Shown here: piece by piece, positions 20,078-31,290 of the stretch | Position numbering within the stretch: the first letter of the stretch is position 1 | How the letters are laid out: the number at the start of each line of letters is the position of its first letter | Assembly (NCBI GenBank): GCA_014529385.2 | Contig: CM043953.1 | Coordinates: 96,539,342 to 96,603,341, forward strand | DNA from: Adiantum capillus-veneris | Lineage: Eukaryota > Streptophyta > Polypodiopsida > Polypodiales > Pteridaceae | Reading direction: 5' to 3' | Length of the DNA stretch: 64,000 nucleotides | The notes under the pieces: generated by a model | What the model saw: the letters and a program-made list of their open reading frames with translations, nothing else | The model's database searches: none | Told to the model about the DNA's origin: nothing | Made by a program: the position numbers and the translations under genes

Positions 20078-21070
20078 AGCTCCCTTTACACAAAGGGAAA
20101 GAGGGACACATGTCAGCTCCCTAGCCCAAATGCCCACAAGGTGTACTCAAATCCTATTGGATGACCTTGGAGGTGGACCAATGAGAATTAGGCTAGAGTA
20201 AATCTATTTTAATCAATTAAAAAACACTTAGTAAAATAACCAATAAGAATTATGCTCTCTAGAAGACTAATGGGCAGTCTCCCAAGGGGTTCAATGAGCA
20301 TTCAGCAGCTCGATAGCTTGCCTGATTCCTATTGGCCAGGAGGCAAAGGGGTCCAATGAGAGTTTAGTTGCATTTATTACTTACCTAAAGCTCTTACAAA
20401 AGGGGAAAGGGGGACACATGTTAGAAGGATATCACTTATGCTCCTGAAATCTTATTGGCTAAGCCTGGGGAGGTCCAATGGGGTGTCTGTATGAACAAAT
20501 AGCAAGAAGGGTCGACCAAGAGAGAGAGAGGGGGATGATTTTTCAAAGCCATTATTCAATTACACACACACACACACAATCTATGTGTGAAGCAAGAAGA
20601 CTCCCTCTCTCCTTCTCAAGCTTTAATGGAAAGCTTACCACCTACTCCAAGCTTATGAGAAGGGAGGCCTACCCCGCTAGCTCTCACCATTTTCCAAGGT
20701 GTGTGAGGTCTTGAGTTTGAGACCGTGAGGGAATTGATGTTGTGTTTGATAAGTGTTTTTATTAGTGCTTGAGGTTTCCATCTTCATTGCACTAGCTAGT
20801 ATTGAAGGAACACAAAGAATTGTATTGTAAAATGTCTCTCTTGATGGGAGAAACCATAATACAAAGCCTTTTGGAGGGGGGACCGGCTCCATGCAAATCC
20901 GGTCCTCAACTATTGTCAATTGATTAATTTCTCTCTCTTTTGAAGTATTGTTCATGCTATCTAGCTAGGTGTTATACTTTTTGTTATTTTCATTAGGAAT
21001 GTGTTCTAATGAAATGATCACTATGTTCATGCTATTTTCCGCTACACACAGCGTACTAGACCATTAAATG

Positions 21071-21075
<5 letters not shown>
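19631..21075 (+). repeat. Chromovirus D 3' LTR
   Basis: It begins TGTCATAAAAACTAATATC after the purine tract AAGAGAGAGG (19617-19626) and ends TTAAATGTTACA. It is the same family as the LTRs at 39228-40845 and 49162-50875. Contents include a 35-bp tandem duplication ('aaggttcagcccattaag...', 19840-19910), an (AC)n run at 20039-20074 and the conserved block 'ttgtattgtaa...cttgatggg...aatacaaagcc'. It is followed at once by (CA)n. Confidence 0.88.
20039..20074. repeat. (AC)n microsatellite in the D LTR
   Basis: About 17 AC units. The matching position in the F LTR (about 40446-40468) is a shorter run. Confidence 0.9.

Positions 21076-21102
<27 letters not shown>
21074..21102. repeat. (CA)n microsatellite at the outer edge of the D LTR
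   Basis: CA repeats start at the terminal CA of the LTR, hiding any target duplication. Confidence 0.9.
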
Positions 21103-21104
<2 letters not shown>

Positions 21105-21340
21105 TTGATTATGTAACTAGAGAAAATGATTACAAAGCTTATTATACAGGCATAGCATCTAGTGTTTACACTTATCAAAAGGCCACTTGAATCTTCATGA
21201 AAGGTAAATATGCCTCTTGACCCTGGACCCTTCTATTTAGCTCTACACATGACTCTTGGGATATCACATGCCAACACATGGGCCCACATGATGCTATACA
21301 CATGGCATCTACATGGATAGGGTGAGTTTGTGAAGTAATA

Positions 21341-22330
21341 GAAACCTTGGTTTATTGTTTACTTATGTGGTGAACTTTTGGAAACACATTCATATCATAG
21401 TTGGAGGAATAGGTCAAACCTCCCCAAATTATGAAGTTCATGGAATTTTTGAGTTGATGAGCCTACCCAAGTTGAAATTGACTTTTATGAGCTAGAGTTC
21501 AGAGATTTGCTCATACAAGCTCTTGAAAATCGTAGAAGATACTTGAACTTTACATAGGAGGAAGAGAAACCTATCCTTTATATCACATTCATAGTGGTGG
21601 AAGCAAAGATAGACAACAATAAGCGATACAATTTTCTTCAATAGAATTCAGTAAGTGATTCCATACCATACATCTTTCTCTAGGAAGGAGAATTCAAAAT
21701 CTTTGATCCTAGGGGTTGCTCATGAAAACGTTCATTTAATGAAAGGGTTTACTCAACCACTTCATTGCATCATACTATTGGCTTTAGAGACAATCTTTCA
21801 TAGCGCACAAGGTGTTCTAATGATACAACATAAGTGCTTCAAGAAAGATAAAAGCAGACAAAGACAGACATTACAAGCCTTACAAGATATATCTTTGCGA
21901 CTTAATCAATTGGATAAATGGTACATGAATGTGACATTATCTTGGGGGGGGGGGGGGGGGGGGGGGGCAATGATAGCCATTTTTTGGCTCTCCGTGTTTC
22001 CGTAGTGAGCCACCTCACTCAAGCAAAATCGCTTTAACACTATTGCTATCCTCACCTGTTCATATGTACATATGTGTGTGTGTGTTATGCAACCTATTAT
22101 TCCATGGAAGAAACCTGAACTAGCTAGTTATATAATTAGAAGAGAAAAAAATATATAGATAAGTATTACGGCCAAGTTTGTACATAATACATAAACACAC
22201 ACTATATTTAGGCCAAAACTAGGGTGAAAAAAACCTCAACTAGCTAGTTATCTAGCTAGAAGAGACAAAAAATATATAGATAAGTATTACAGCCAAATTT
22301 GTACATAATACATAAACACACACTATATTT
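21341..22330. repeat. Long inverted repeat, left arm
   Basis: From 'gaaaccttgg' to 'cacactatattt', it pairs with 23222-22337 on the other strand with a loop of about 6 bases. The arm carries a 120-bp tandem duplication (units start at about 22111 and 22231) and a (G)24 run at 21944-21967; the right arm has one unit and a short C run. Arm identity by eye is roughly 75-85%. No transposase is recognised. Confidence 0.8.
21944..21967. repeat. (G)24 homopolymer
   Basis: 24 G residues in a row; only about six C remain at the mirrored place (22588-22593). Confidence 0.95.
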
Positions 22331-22336
22331 TGGGCT

Positions 22337-23222
22337 AAATATAGTGTGTGTTTATGTATTATGTACAAACTTGTCTGTAAAACTTATCTATATATTTTTT
22401 GTCTCCCTAACTAGCTAGCGAGTTGAGTTTTCTTTCATGGAATAACAGGTCGCATAACACACACACACACACACACACATGGGTACATATGAACATGTTA
22501 GGATATCCATAGTGCTAAAGTGATTTTGTTTGGGTGAGGTGGCTCACTATGGCAATTATGGAGAGCCAAAAAACAACTATGATTAGGCCCCCCTAGGTAA
22601 TGCTACATTCACGTATCATTTATCCAATTGATTAAGTCACAGAGCTATATCTAAGGCTTATAATGTCTATCTTTGTCTGCTTTTATCTTTCTTGAATCAC
22701 CTCTATCACTAGAAGACCTTATGCGCATAAGTGTCTTTAAATCCAACCACACAATGCAATGAAGTGGTTGAGTGTCTTTCAATCCAACCACACAATGCAA
22801 TGAAGTGGTTGAGTATACCCCTTCATTAAATGAACGTTTTCATGAACAACTCCAAAGATCAAAGATCTTAAAGGTCTCTTTCCCAAAGAAAGATGTATGG
22901 TATAAAATCACTTACTAAAATTGATTGAAAAACTTGTAGCTCTTGTTGTTGCCCATTGTTGCTTTGATCACTATGAATGTGATATAAAATATAGGTTGCT
23001 CTTCCTCCTATGTGAAGTTGATGTATCTACTACAATCTTCAAGAGCGTGTATAAGGAAATCTCTGAAATCTAGCTCATAGAAGTCATTGAACCTGGGAAA
23101 TCTCATCAAGTCAAAAATTCCATGAACTTCATAATTTAGAAAGGCTTGAGACATACCTCTAGCTATAATATGAAGTTGTTGCAAAAATATTACCACATAA
23201 ATAGACAAAAGGCCAAGGTTCC
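22337..23222. repeat. Long inverted repeat, right arm
   Basis: Mirror of 21341-22330. It contains a 41-bp tandem duplication at about 22731-22812 ('agtgtctttaaatccaaccac...') and an (AC)n run at 22457-22479. Read on the minus strand it has fragments such as IFDLMRFPRFNDFYELDFRD and LIHALEDCSRYINFT that recur in the left arm, so the arms may contain a piece of an unidentified coding sequence. Confidence 0.8.
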
Positions 23223-26200
23223 TATCGCTGCCAACACCTTGGAAGAGAATAAATTCTAGTAAGGACCTACACAAGATCTACATGTAGAAATATGCAAGTT
23301 TTTCATCTATGAAGAAGACCAAACACATCACAATGTGAGACTTCCTTACACCGAAGAATTAAATATAGAAAGTTTGGAAACATCTGTCAATCACCGAGTA
23401 TTTATGTTCTTCAAAACTTAAGAGGGTACAGTGCTCAAGATGAAAGGTTATGTGAAGATAGGAGAGGTTGACGTTGAAGAGATGAAACCCAATGTGAAGC
23501 TGATTGGGGCTTCAAAAACCTGGATTTTCTTGCTAGGAGACTGTCCATGAATGAAAATCCACCCATTAATATACCATCGGAGAGAATAGTACCCTTTTGA
23601 TAGTTTCCTTTTATGATCCTATTTTCTTGCCTGCCCTCCACTTCTAATCCCCCCCCTTGGCAAGGTTAAAAATCCTCACATTGTACTAAATTACAAGTTG
23701 ATGGATAAGTTTCTAAACTTGTGAAATCCTTGGCTTCTTTTATGTTACGGTCTTTCATTCTTAGCACACATGGTTCATACAAAATATTTTTGATGTTGTC
23801 GAGACGTTTGCGCCCGTCTTTCTAGGAAAGAACCAAGCTATGAGAGTTTGTGAGAGAACTCCAGAAACTTTATGAAGGATTTATACCATATATGTCATGA
23901 AGTCTAGGGTTTGGAAGGAAGTCATTAGGGCCAATTTGAATGAAATAAGGGTTGTTTAGGGTTTCTCTATTCTTGATCTAAGATTCAAGGAGGAGCCACA
24001 CTTCCAAAAGTATGGCACTTCTGTACATGTATCAAGATCTACTTCACTTGCTTTTGGAATATTTTGCACTATTTTAGCCATAAATTTTGCATATAAACTC
24101 CAAATTTAGTGCTCAAATGGTCCATGGGTAGCGCTTGATGAGCTCTATTCAATGAGTACCCATGTTGAATAGTTTTGGCAAGATCTTCATGGGTTTTTCT
24201 AGGTTTCTCCTTTTTAGATCCTTACACAACCCCTTTTTTCATCCAAATTGGCCCTAATGTACAATAAAAAAAGTCCCTCTCTTTCTCTCTTGCACTCACA
24301 CACAGAAAGAAAGAACACAAAAGATCATATCAAAACAACAGAAAGATGAAAACATCAAGGCTATGGTCGTATCGTATCATGGGTAATATAAAAGGGTTAA
24401 TAGATGAGTTCATGGCGTCAATATTTACCGACCAAACATGCAGCTATGAATTGTTATGTGGAGTTGTAATTTTAATGCTTAACATAATATATATGTTTTG
24501 TCTAGTGATTGGGATTAATTGTGTGTACAAATCCTCTTGGTTCATAGTAAGAATTTTACACTTATGTCAAAAAGAAAAGTTATAGTCTATAAGGGGTAGT
24601 ATGATGGAATCCGGTGAAAGAAGTATTTCATTGAGCCTTTATGGGCCAAAGAGAAACACTATATGTTACTGAAAGTGTATTTTACGGCTAGTCCATACGT
24701 TAATTGTAATAGATCACACAAAGTAGAAGCGATAGAAATTCACATTATGTGGATTGTCATATATGATAACTCTAGTATGTGCAAAATGTGGATATGAGAG
24801 AAGTGAAGAGGAGAGAACTTTCTCTCCCAGACACTATTCTTGCTCGTAGGCAATAAGGATACTTTGGGGAGAGATGTACCTGTTGCGGGGAGAGTTGTAC
24901 CTTGTGCACTAGTATTTCTTCACAAGAAGGTTGTTGATAGAGCATTGTTGCTTGAATGCCTTCAAGAGAAACAATTAGGACACAAGAGAGATGGACATAG
25001 AAGTAGAGGTAAAAGTAGTAGAAGACATGGAGGTGTAGGTTAGACTTGAAGATGGAATATAAAAATTCAACAAAATAATAAAGAAAAAAACACCTTACTT
25101 ATCAACCCCTTCGAGAGTATTTGCCAATTTGATGAAGATGGAAAGAGATAAAAGACTTTGGCCTTGATTGACTAGAGTTGATTTTACAAGGATTCTTTCA
25201 AGTTTAGCTTCCTCAAAGGCAAGTGTAGGGATAAAGGATAATTTGGTATGAATCCTCTCACTCCCTCTTAAATGAATTTCAAAGAAGAAGAGGGCTCTTT
25301 TTATAGGTGAAGGTGAATCTTGATTAGGATGAGATTAAGTGCTAATTACAATTAACCTTTTCAATGCTGATGGTGCAGTGATGATGAAGCCTTCTCCCCA
25401 CCACCTTGGTTTTTAAATGATTCCCAAGTGATGAGTAGGCCGAAAAGATACCCCTAGCCATGTAGGTGATTACCTCAGCTAGGATCCAAGTAGGTGATAA
25501 TTGCTAATAATAAGTAATAATGTACAAGGGTAGAAAAATTTAGTGATGGTGTTAGTAAATTTAGTAGAGCTGATTTTGAGTGTGTGTGTGTGTGATTTTT
25601 TTAGAGCCATGAGTGACCCCATTTAATCCCCTTGAGTCATACTTATTGGTAATAGGGCCATTTTTGGCACTAAAAATAGAGGAGAGAGAAATTGTCACCT
25701 CAAAAAGTAGGAGATAGAGTCAAATATGTTCTAGCCCTTCGGTCTTGGCAAATATAATCATTCCATGTTCCCATAATTCAAAGGTGAGGACAAGTGTGTG
25801 TCCTCTTCCTCTAAAGTTTTCTTTGAATTATAGAGATGGCCCTTGAAGTTTTGTCCACTTCTCCTAGAGTAGAGATGGCCCTTGAAGCTTTGTCCACTTC
25901 TCCTAGAGTAGATTCTTCTTCTTTTAGGTATATAATTAAAATAAAATCCTACTAGTAGAAATATGAGAAGATTATGAAAAATATATAAGAGATAATTATA
26001 TTAAGAATTACACTAGCTATAGGATCTATCTAGAGTATGAGATAATAATGAGATGGTAGAATGAAAGCACCAACGCTTTTTTCCCACTAGCAAGAAAGTA
26101 GAAATATGTTACCCTTAAGATAAATACTAGAATGTGGTAGAAAGATTATACTTATACTTAGAAATGCATTTGTACATTATGGAAAATATTCTCATGTCTC

Positions 26201-26316
26201 TAAAAGTCAAGGATTTATCTCTTAGCACTCGTTCCCACTATGTACATGCCACAACACGATATCCACCTTCTCTAAACTTGCACATCCTCCGATATGTGCC
26301 ATATTTGCTCTTTGCA
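23223..26316. other. Gene-free stretch left of fragment B
   Basis: No recognisable protein is seen. The frames at 24346-24585 and 24840-25043 are short, isolated and without family resemblance. A 39-bp tandem duplication ('agagatggcccttgaag...') lies at about 25834-25911. On the minus strand CACCTATAAAAAGAGCCC at about 25287-25304 looks like an LTR TATA box, so part of this stretch may be the unrecognised 3' LTR of fragment B; I could not fix its ends. Confidence 0.4.
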
Positions 26317-26319
26317 AGA

Positions 26320-27059
26320 TCAATCCTCTTGTATATCTTCCTTGCTTTCTTCTTCACGGGAAAATTCCAAAGCTTCATCTTCACTTTGATTGTCACCTGT
26401 GTTTTCTTCTTCCTCATCATCTTTTCGACCAATCTCTTCTCTTCTCTTAAACACCTTGACTCTTTTCCCTACAATGGAAACCTTTACTTTTATCCCATCT
26501 AGTTTAGACAAGCTATAAGTAGCATTTTCATGCACATGCTTTAAACATATGGTCCAAACCATCTTTTTGAGAACCTACGCATGATTGTGTGTTGGTTATC
26601 AAGGCTACTATCATACACTATAACCCAGTCACCTTTGTCAATTGATTTACTCCTGAGCCAATGTCGCTTATCAAAATAGTCCTTGTTTTTTACCCTTGCA
26701 TTTTTAAGTCGTTCTTTTGCAGCCTCAACGTCTCTTGGTCTTCTCTCTAGTTGCCTTATGCACAATGCAAGGAGACCTTCCCTGCTAAGACCCTCTTGCC
26801 AAGGTAGTACATTCCATGTGAAAATTGTATCTTCAATCGGCATCAGTGGCTCTTGATCATACATCAGCTCCGCAAACATATAGCCAGTTATTGAGCTATG
26901 TGTTGTATGATCATCCCATAGAGCATATTGCAATAGCTTTGGCCACTCACCAACTCTTCCTTTGCAAGCCTTGGCCAAAGCTTTGATGATAGGAGGATTC
27001 CCACTTTCACTCTTTCCATTGCCTTTAGGGATGTAAGCTGTAGTAAGAGAAATCTTCAT
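26320..27059 (-). pseudogene. B integrase C-terminal region
   Basis: Frame 26541-27059 (172 residues) has PKGNGKSESGNPPIIKALAK, WPKLLQYALWDDHTTHSS and a tail KDYFDKRHWLRSKSIDKGDW, then RRFSKRWFGPYV (GPY/F-like). GKSESGN carries the third catalytic residue (E). Frame 26320-26562 continues with LDGIKVKVSIVGKRVKVFKRRE and an acidic tail. Fragment C matches throughout. Confidence 0.8.
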
Positions 27060-27561
27060 TCCAGTTCACCTCGGCATCCAGTTCACCTCTGCCTACAGTG
27101 ATCTTTTCCACAAAACCATAACGGCAAATCACCTCATCAAGAATGAATTTGCATATAGCTTCTGTGGTTATAGCTCTTAATGATCGCTCTTCAACCTGGT
27201 TAGTTAGGCTCTCTCGTGCAAGAACTAAGTATCTCATCTTCCAGAGTCCTAAAGGCATTGTGACTAGATCCACAACCCATTTATAGTGTATGGCTAACGG
27301 ATATGCAGGGTGCAATCCATCACAATGGTGGACATTTGAATACATCAGACAAGTTATACAGGGCTCTACAAATTGAGATACATAGTTATACATACCCTTC
27401 CACCAATATTTTTCTTTCAACTTGGAGAAGGTTGCCCACTCACCCCTATGTCCAACCCTTGGACTCTCATGAAACTCTTGCATGAGCTTTACTTGAGTCT
27501 CTTTTTTACATATAATCCTTTGTGGTGTGACGTCCTTTTGTTTAGGATGCTTGCACAACAA
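27025..27561 (-). pseudogene. B integrase zinc finger and core
   Basis: The zinc finger is FHESPRVGHRG...CITCLMY (H-x-H then C-x2-C, near residues 30-72). The core has HYKWVVDLVTMPLGLWKMRY, LVLARESLTNQVEERSLRA and FVEKITVGRGELDAEV. The second catalytic position, TADRGEL in fragment C, is TVGRGEL here, so the catalytic aspartate is lost. Confidence 0.83.
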
Positions 27562-27618
27562 AAAGTACTCATATGCTTTCCTGTGAATCCTCTTGAATTC
27601 TTGCTCATACCAATCATC

Positions 27619-28030
27619 CTATTTTGTTAGAGTACTCAAGTAGCTTCCGATAAGAATCCAATCACCTTCATAAAGCTTTGTCAAGAACAATTCAAGTGGA
27701 TTAGTCATGCAAATATTGTTACCTTTGACAGGAGAGATAGAATAGAGCTTTGTGCCCACATCATCTCCTTCGTCAATCATTTGTGACTCATCTTCATACC
27801 TTGCCCTTGATAGCATAGTAAAACTCGGGATTTAAGGACTTAATGTAGGCAATCCACCGCAACATAGCAATGTCTGGCTTTGAGTAGCTTGTAATCATCC
27901 CAAGGAGTGGTAGACAATCTGTTTCTACAATGACATATGCACCAATTAGGTACTCTTTCCCATTTTTCAAGGCTATAACCATACCCCATAACTCAGTACC
28001 TTTGGCAAGCATTCGGTACCTTTGCTCCAA
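27619..28030 (-). pseudogene. B RNase H, C-terminal part
   Basis: Two frames read GKEYLIGAYVIVETDCLPLL, GMITSYSKPDIAMLRWIAYI and KSLNPEFYYAIKGK, then MLSRARYEDESQMIDEGDDV. The ETDCLPLLG and MLSRARYED blocks match C at 31108-31290. Confidence 0.78.
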
Positions 28031-28076
28031 ATTTCACCACATACCTGTGTCCTTTGTCATCATCTTTCCCTATTGC

Positions 28077-28703
28077 TCATCCAATTCCTGTAGGATTGGT
28101 GTCTACTGTCACAGTTATTGGCCTTTTACACTCATAGTCTACCTTTCTCAAAGTTGGTACTGATTGAAATAACTCCTTTAGCTTTTTCATGGGTTTTACA
28201 TGTGCTTCTCTCCATTTGAACTTTTGGTTATTTCTAAGAAATTGATAAAGAGGATCAGCTATATGTAAATAATGTGGAATCCAAATAACATGAAAGATAC
28301 ATGCTCCCAGAAACCTTCTAACCTTAGTGATGCTAGTGCATGTTTCTTTCATTCTTTGGATGGCATCCACCTTTGTTGGACAAGGTTTCCTACCATATGG
28401 ACCGCACATGTGCCCCACAATGAGCACTTCATTGACACCAAACATAGAGTTTTTCCTTGACAAAGTAAGATTCACTTCCTCCAACCTAGATAGAATTTTA
28501 TCACAATCATTTATGTAATTTTTCAAAAACCTACGGCACCCCGTGATATCAAAATCTTCATCACATCCACCTTGTTTGCATCCTTTGATAGGCAAATCAT
28601 CAATGAAAGGCAACTTGATTTGAGGAATAAAGTCACGTAAGACCTTATTCATCCATTCATCAAATATAGAACCAAGTTGGTTGCTCCCTGTGGCAAGGTA
28701 CAC
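28077..28703 (-). pseudogene. B reverse transcriptase C-terminal part and start of RNase H
   Basis: The 208-residue frame has MNKVLRDFIPQIKLPFIDDL, where F-I-D-D is the catalytic YxDD equivalent, then CDKILSRLEEVNLTLSRKN, EVLIVGHMCGPYGRKPCPTK, RRFLGACIFHVIWIPHYLHI and ITVTVDTNPTGIGWAIG (RNase H start). Good overall preservation of RT thumb and connection. Confidence 0.85.
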
Positions 28704-28762
28704 ATCCTTACCAAACCTAAAGGTGTCCTCATGGTTGTCAAGTCTCTTCTTTCTATTGCAAG

Positions 28763-29256
28763 CTAAAATTTATCATACCTTGAGTAGAGGTCCCCCATTG
28801 AGTAGATTTCTCTCCCTGCAAACGCATCTGCAAACTCATCCACAATCAAACCTATGTCTACATTTCTAATTATCACCTTGTTCACTGGTTGCATATCTTG
28901 GATGAAGCATAGAGCACCATTCTTCTTTGGAACTATGAACCACTTGTTTGAGTATGGAGCATAAGAAGGCTCCAAAATCCCATTTTGATCTTTTCATTCA
29001 ATAAATCTACTAAATTTGGCAAACGAGCCTTTGGAACCGGAATAGGCAGCAGATTCCAAGGCACATGAGGTATTGTAAAAATTACCATTGGAGCTACAAT
29101 AGAAGGATCAAAACATCCTATCTCATGTGGCTCAAATGCAAAAGCCTTACTATGCTTTGAAAGTATTTCTTTAAAGCACATTGTCTCCTCTTGTGTTAGA
29201 AACTCCTTGCAACCAATCCGCAACTTGAAAAGACTCCTTTGTGAAGGTGTGCCCAA
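28763..29256 (-). pseudogene. B reverse transcriptase N-terminal part
   Basis: Two overlapping frames give HVPWNLLPIPVPKARLPNLV, LLNEKIKMGF, KKNGALCFIQDMQPVNKVII and IYSMGDLYSRYDKF. They align with Gypsy-A 6797-7252, including the MGDLYS-YD catalytic block. Confidence 0.82.
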
Positions 29257-29299
29257 TATTTTTAGGATTCCTCAAACTTGGTTGCAAAGAAGCCTGCTC

Positions 29300-29689
29300 A
29301 ATCTTTTCCATGTTGTTGGGTGGTAAGGAAGAAGCTACTGGTTTCACCTTCTTTGCTACATGTTTGTACTTAGTTTCAAAATGGACTTCTGGGCCAATTG
29401 TTTATTTAAAACACTCGTTTTTTTTTAAGGCTTCTATGACTTGATACATTTCCTTAGAGCATACTTCCACAAATTCATTTTTGAGATGCAAACTAGATTC
29501 CATTATAGCATGAAGCTCACCCATAGTATCTACAAAAGAAACTTGCTTACACAAACCCAAAACATTTTCAATAAGCTCTAGCCACCCACTCTGTTTCATG
29601 GTTATTTGTACATTATGTACATATTGCCTCTCACATCTCTTCAAATCTTCAAGTTTTGTAAAACATACTGATCCATTCCTTGTTACCAA
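29300..29689 (-). pseudogene. B linker region
   Basis: It reads RNGSVCFTKLEDLKRCERQY, VHNVQITMKQSGWLELIENV and SFVDTMGELHAIMESSL, parallel to Gypsy-A 7335-7907 (KGSVSFKKFNDLPKWEKQY...SYVDTMSELEEI). No function is known. Confidence 0.65.
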
Positions 29690-29873
29690 GGAGCCCGTTG
29701 AGAAAATTTCACCTATTTTTGGATCAGACGAGACCCTTTTTCTTTCAATACCATTGCAATCCCGCTTTACAATGGTACTTAGCCAAAACCCATCATTTCT
29801 CTATGATCATGAAACTCTTTGCTCACCTTTGGTAAAGGATGATCTCTGAGGTTGTCATAATTTCTTTCATGAT

Positions 29874-30413
29874 TTATAGAAACTGTAAGAAATTGAATAG
29901 CACATTTACCATCTTTTCTTCGTATCTTGGCATAAGCTGAACCATCACCATTACCTTTGTTTCCATTTGAACTCCCACAATATAGGGCTGTCCAAGGATA
30001 AGATGATATGAAGATGTGTCGTGTATAAAGAAGTTTTGTTTGACCTTTACATCACCTATTGTCACCTTTACACTTGGAAATGCTGCATACAATTCACCTG
30101 ATGAATTGTTTTCCACTCTCACCGTCCAACCATGTTCTGTGTCCATTGGCCATTTACATTTGTTGTAAAGACTAAGACTTTTTGACAATATATTTATTTT
30201 AGAACCATGGTCAATTAAGGCAACAAATGGTTCTTCAAAATCACCTACCTTGATCAACATCTCTATAGTAGCCCGTGCCCAATGGCTTCTAGAATAGTGG
30301 CTGTTAGGAATTCTTTGAAATTCTTCCCCATCATCAACAAATTTCACTTGCGTTATAATCCAAGAAGACTGATAGCATCCCACCATAGCTTCATCACCTT
30401 CTTTACCACACAC
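29874..30413 (-). pseudogene. B protease
   Basis: The 179-residue frame has NSHYSRSHWARATIEMLIKV, EEPFVALIDHGSKINILSK and SYHLILGQPYIVGVQMETKV. It shares LIDHGSKIN with Gypsy-A, confirming D-H-G at the catalytic triad as a family trait. Confidence 0.75.
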
Positions 30414-30811
30414 ATGTACTCCTTATGTCTTCACAGTATCGCCTTCAGCTTGTGGGAAAATAGACTCTCCAAGTGTTTGCTTCTTTCTCTTGATGATGTC
30501 GATAATTTCTTCTTGGAATTCATGCTTGGCTATGCCAAGCACGTCCCCCAAAGTAAACTCAACCTTGCTAGTCAAATTCCTCTCCTCTAGAAATTTCTTT
30601 AAGTCTGTAGGAAGAAATGTGTACTCCTCTTGGTTTGGTAAGGATGTGCACTCTGTCCACAGGGTGCTACTAATTCAGTAGCTCATATGATGAACGGCAT
30701 GAATAAGGTATTAAGGGACTTTATCCCAAATGTTACTATGCCTTTCATTTATGATCTACCAATTAAGGGCTGTGAAGAAAGCTCAAAAGATGAAACAAAA
30801 GATTAAGGGCT

Positions 30812-31290
30812 GTGAAGAAAGCTCCGACTGACTGTGATGACACAAAAGATGAACTTCTTGAGGCTCCGACCTTCAGGAAAGTTGATTATAAATGTGACAG
30901 GCCAGTTATTTTAATAGTTGACACTAGCCCGAAAAGTATTGGATGGGCTATAGGTCAAGATGATGTTGAAGGACGCACGTATGCAATGAGATTTGGAGCC
31001 AAGGTGCTCAATGCTCATCAACGAGGGTATCCACAGGTAAGAGGGAACTTTGGGGTGTTGCTACTGCTCTAAGGACCGATAAAGAATACTTTATTGGAGC
31101 TTCTGTTGTGGTAGATACAGATTGCTTGCCACTGATAGGGATGATTGAAAACTGCTCTACTCCGGAAATTGCCATGCTACGATGGATAAACTATATTAAG
31201 TCTCTTAGCCCTAAATTTTGTCATATTGTAGGTGGAGATAACCCTGTTGTAGATATGTTATCAAGATCGAGGTTTGAAGATGAAGAAGAG
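30812..31290 (+). pseudogene. C RNase H
   Basis: Frames contain CDRPVILIVDTSPKSIGWAI, MRFGAKVLNAHQRGYPQV, then VDTDCLPLIGMIENCSTPEI, AMLRWINYIKSLSPKF and VDMLSRSRFEDEEE. RNase H catalytic regions (VDTS, TDCLPL) are readable; a frameshift or stop sits near 31070-31105. Confidence 0.8.

Larger units (their letters stand above)
17442..21075 (+). mobile_element. Chromovirus D: 3' half (RNase H, integrase, chromodomain, 3' LTR)
   Basis: It starts abruptly at the LTR edge with DLSKPFEVQCDACGDCLGAV (RNase H), runs through the integrase and a decayed chromodomain to 19279, and ends with an LTR at 19631-21075. Everything upstream (gag, protease, RT) is absent here but present as fragment F at 35735-39214, which stops at exactly the preceding codon. 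See the findings for the inversion model. Confidence 0.85.
26317..30632 (-). mobile_element. Gypsy fragment B (Gypsy-A type), minus strand
   Basis: From right to left: gag/protease spacer, protease (30413-29874), linker (29689-29300), RT (29256-28077), RNase H (28030-27620), integrase (27561-26541) and tail to 26317. It is 5'-truncated at about 30632, where an oppositely oriented fragment of the same family (C) begins. Many stops and frameshifts. Domain order with integrase last is Gypsy (Ty3). Confidence 0.82.

Noticed and set aside
24346-24585. Small membrane-protein gene
   Set aside because: Hydrophobic stretches are present, but the frame is short, isolated in AT-rich sequence and has no family resemblance or neighbouring exons that I can see.
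24840-25043. Small basic protein gene
   Set aside because: A chance frame in otherwise non-coding sequence; nothing recognisable.
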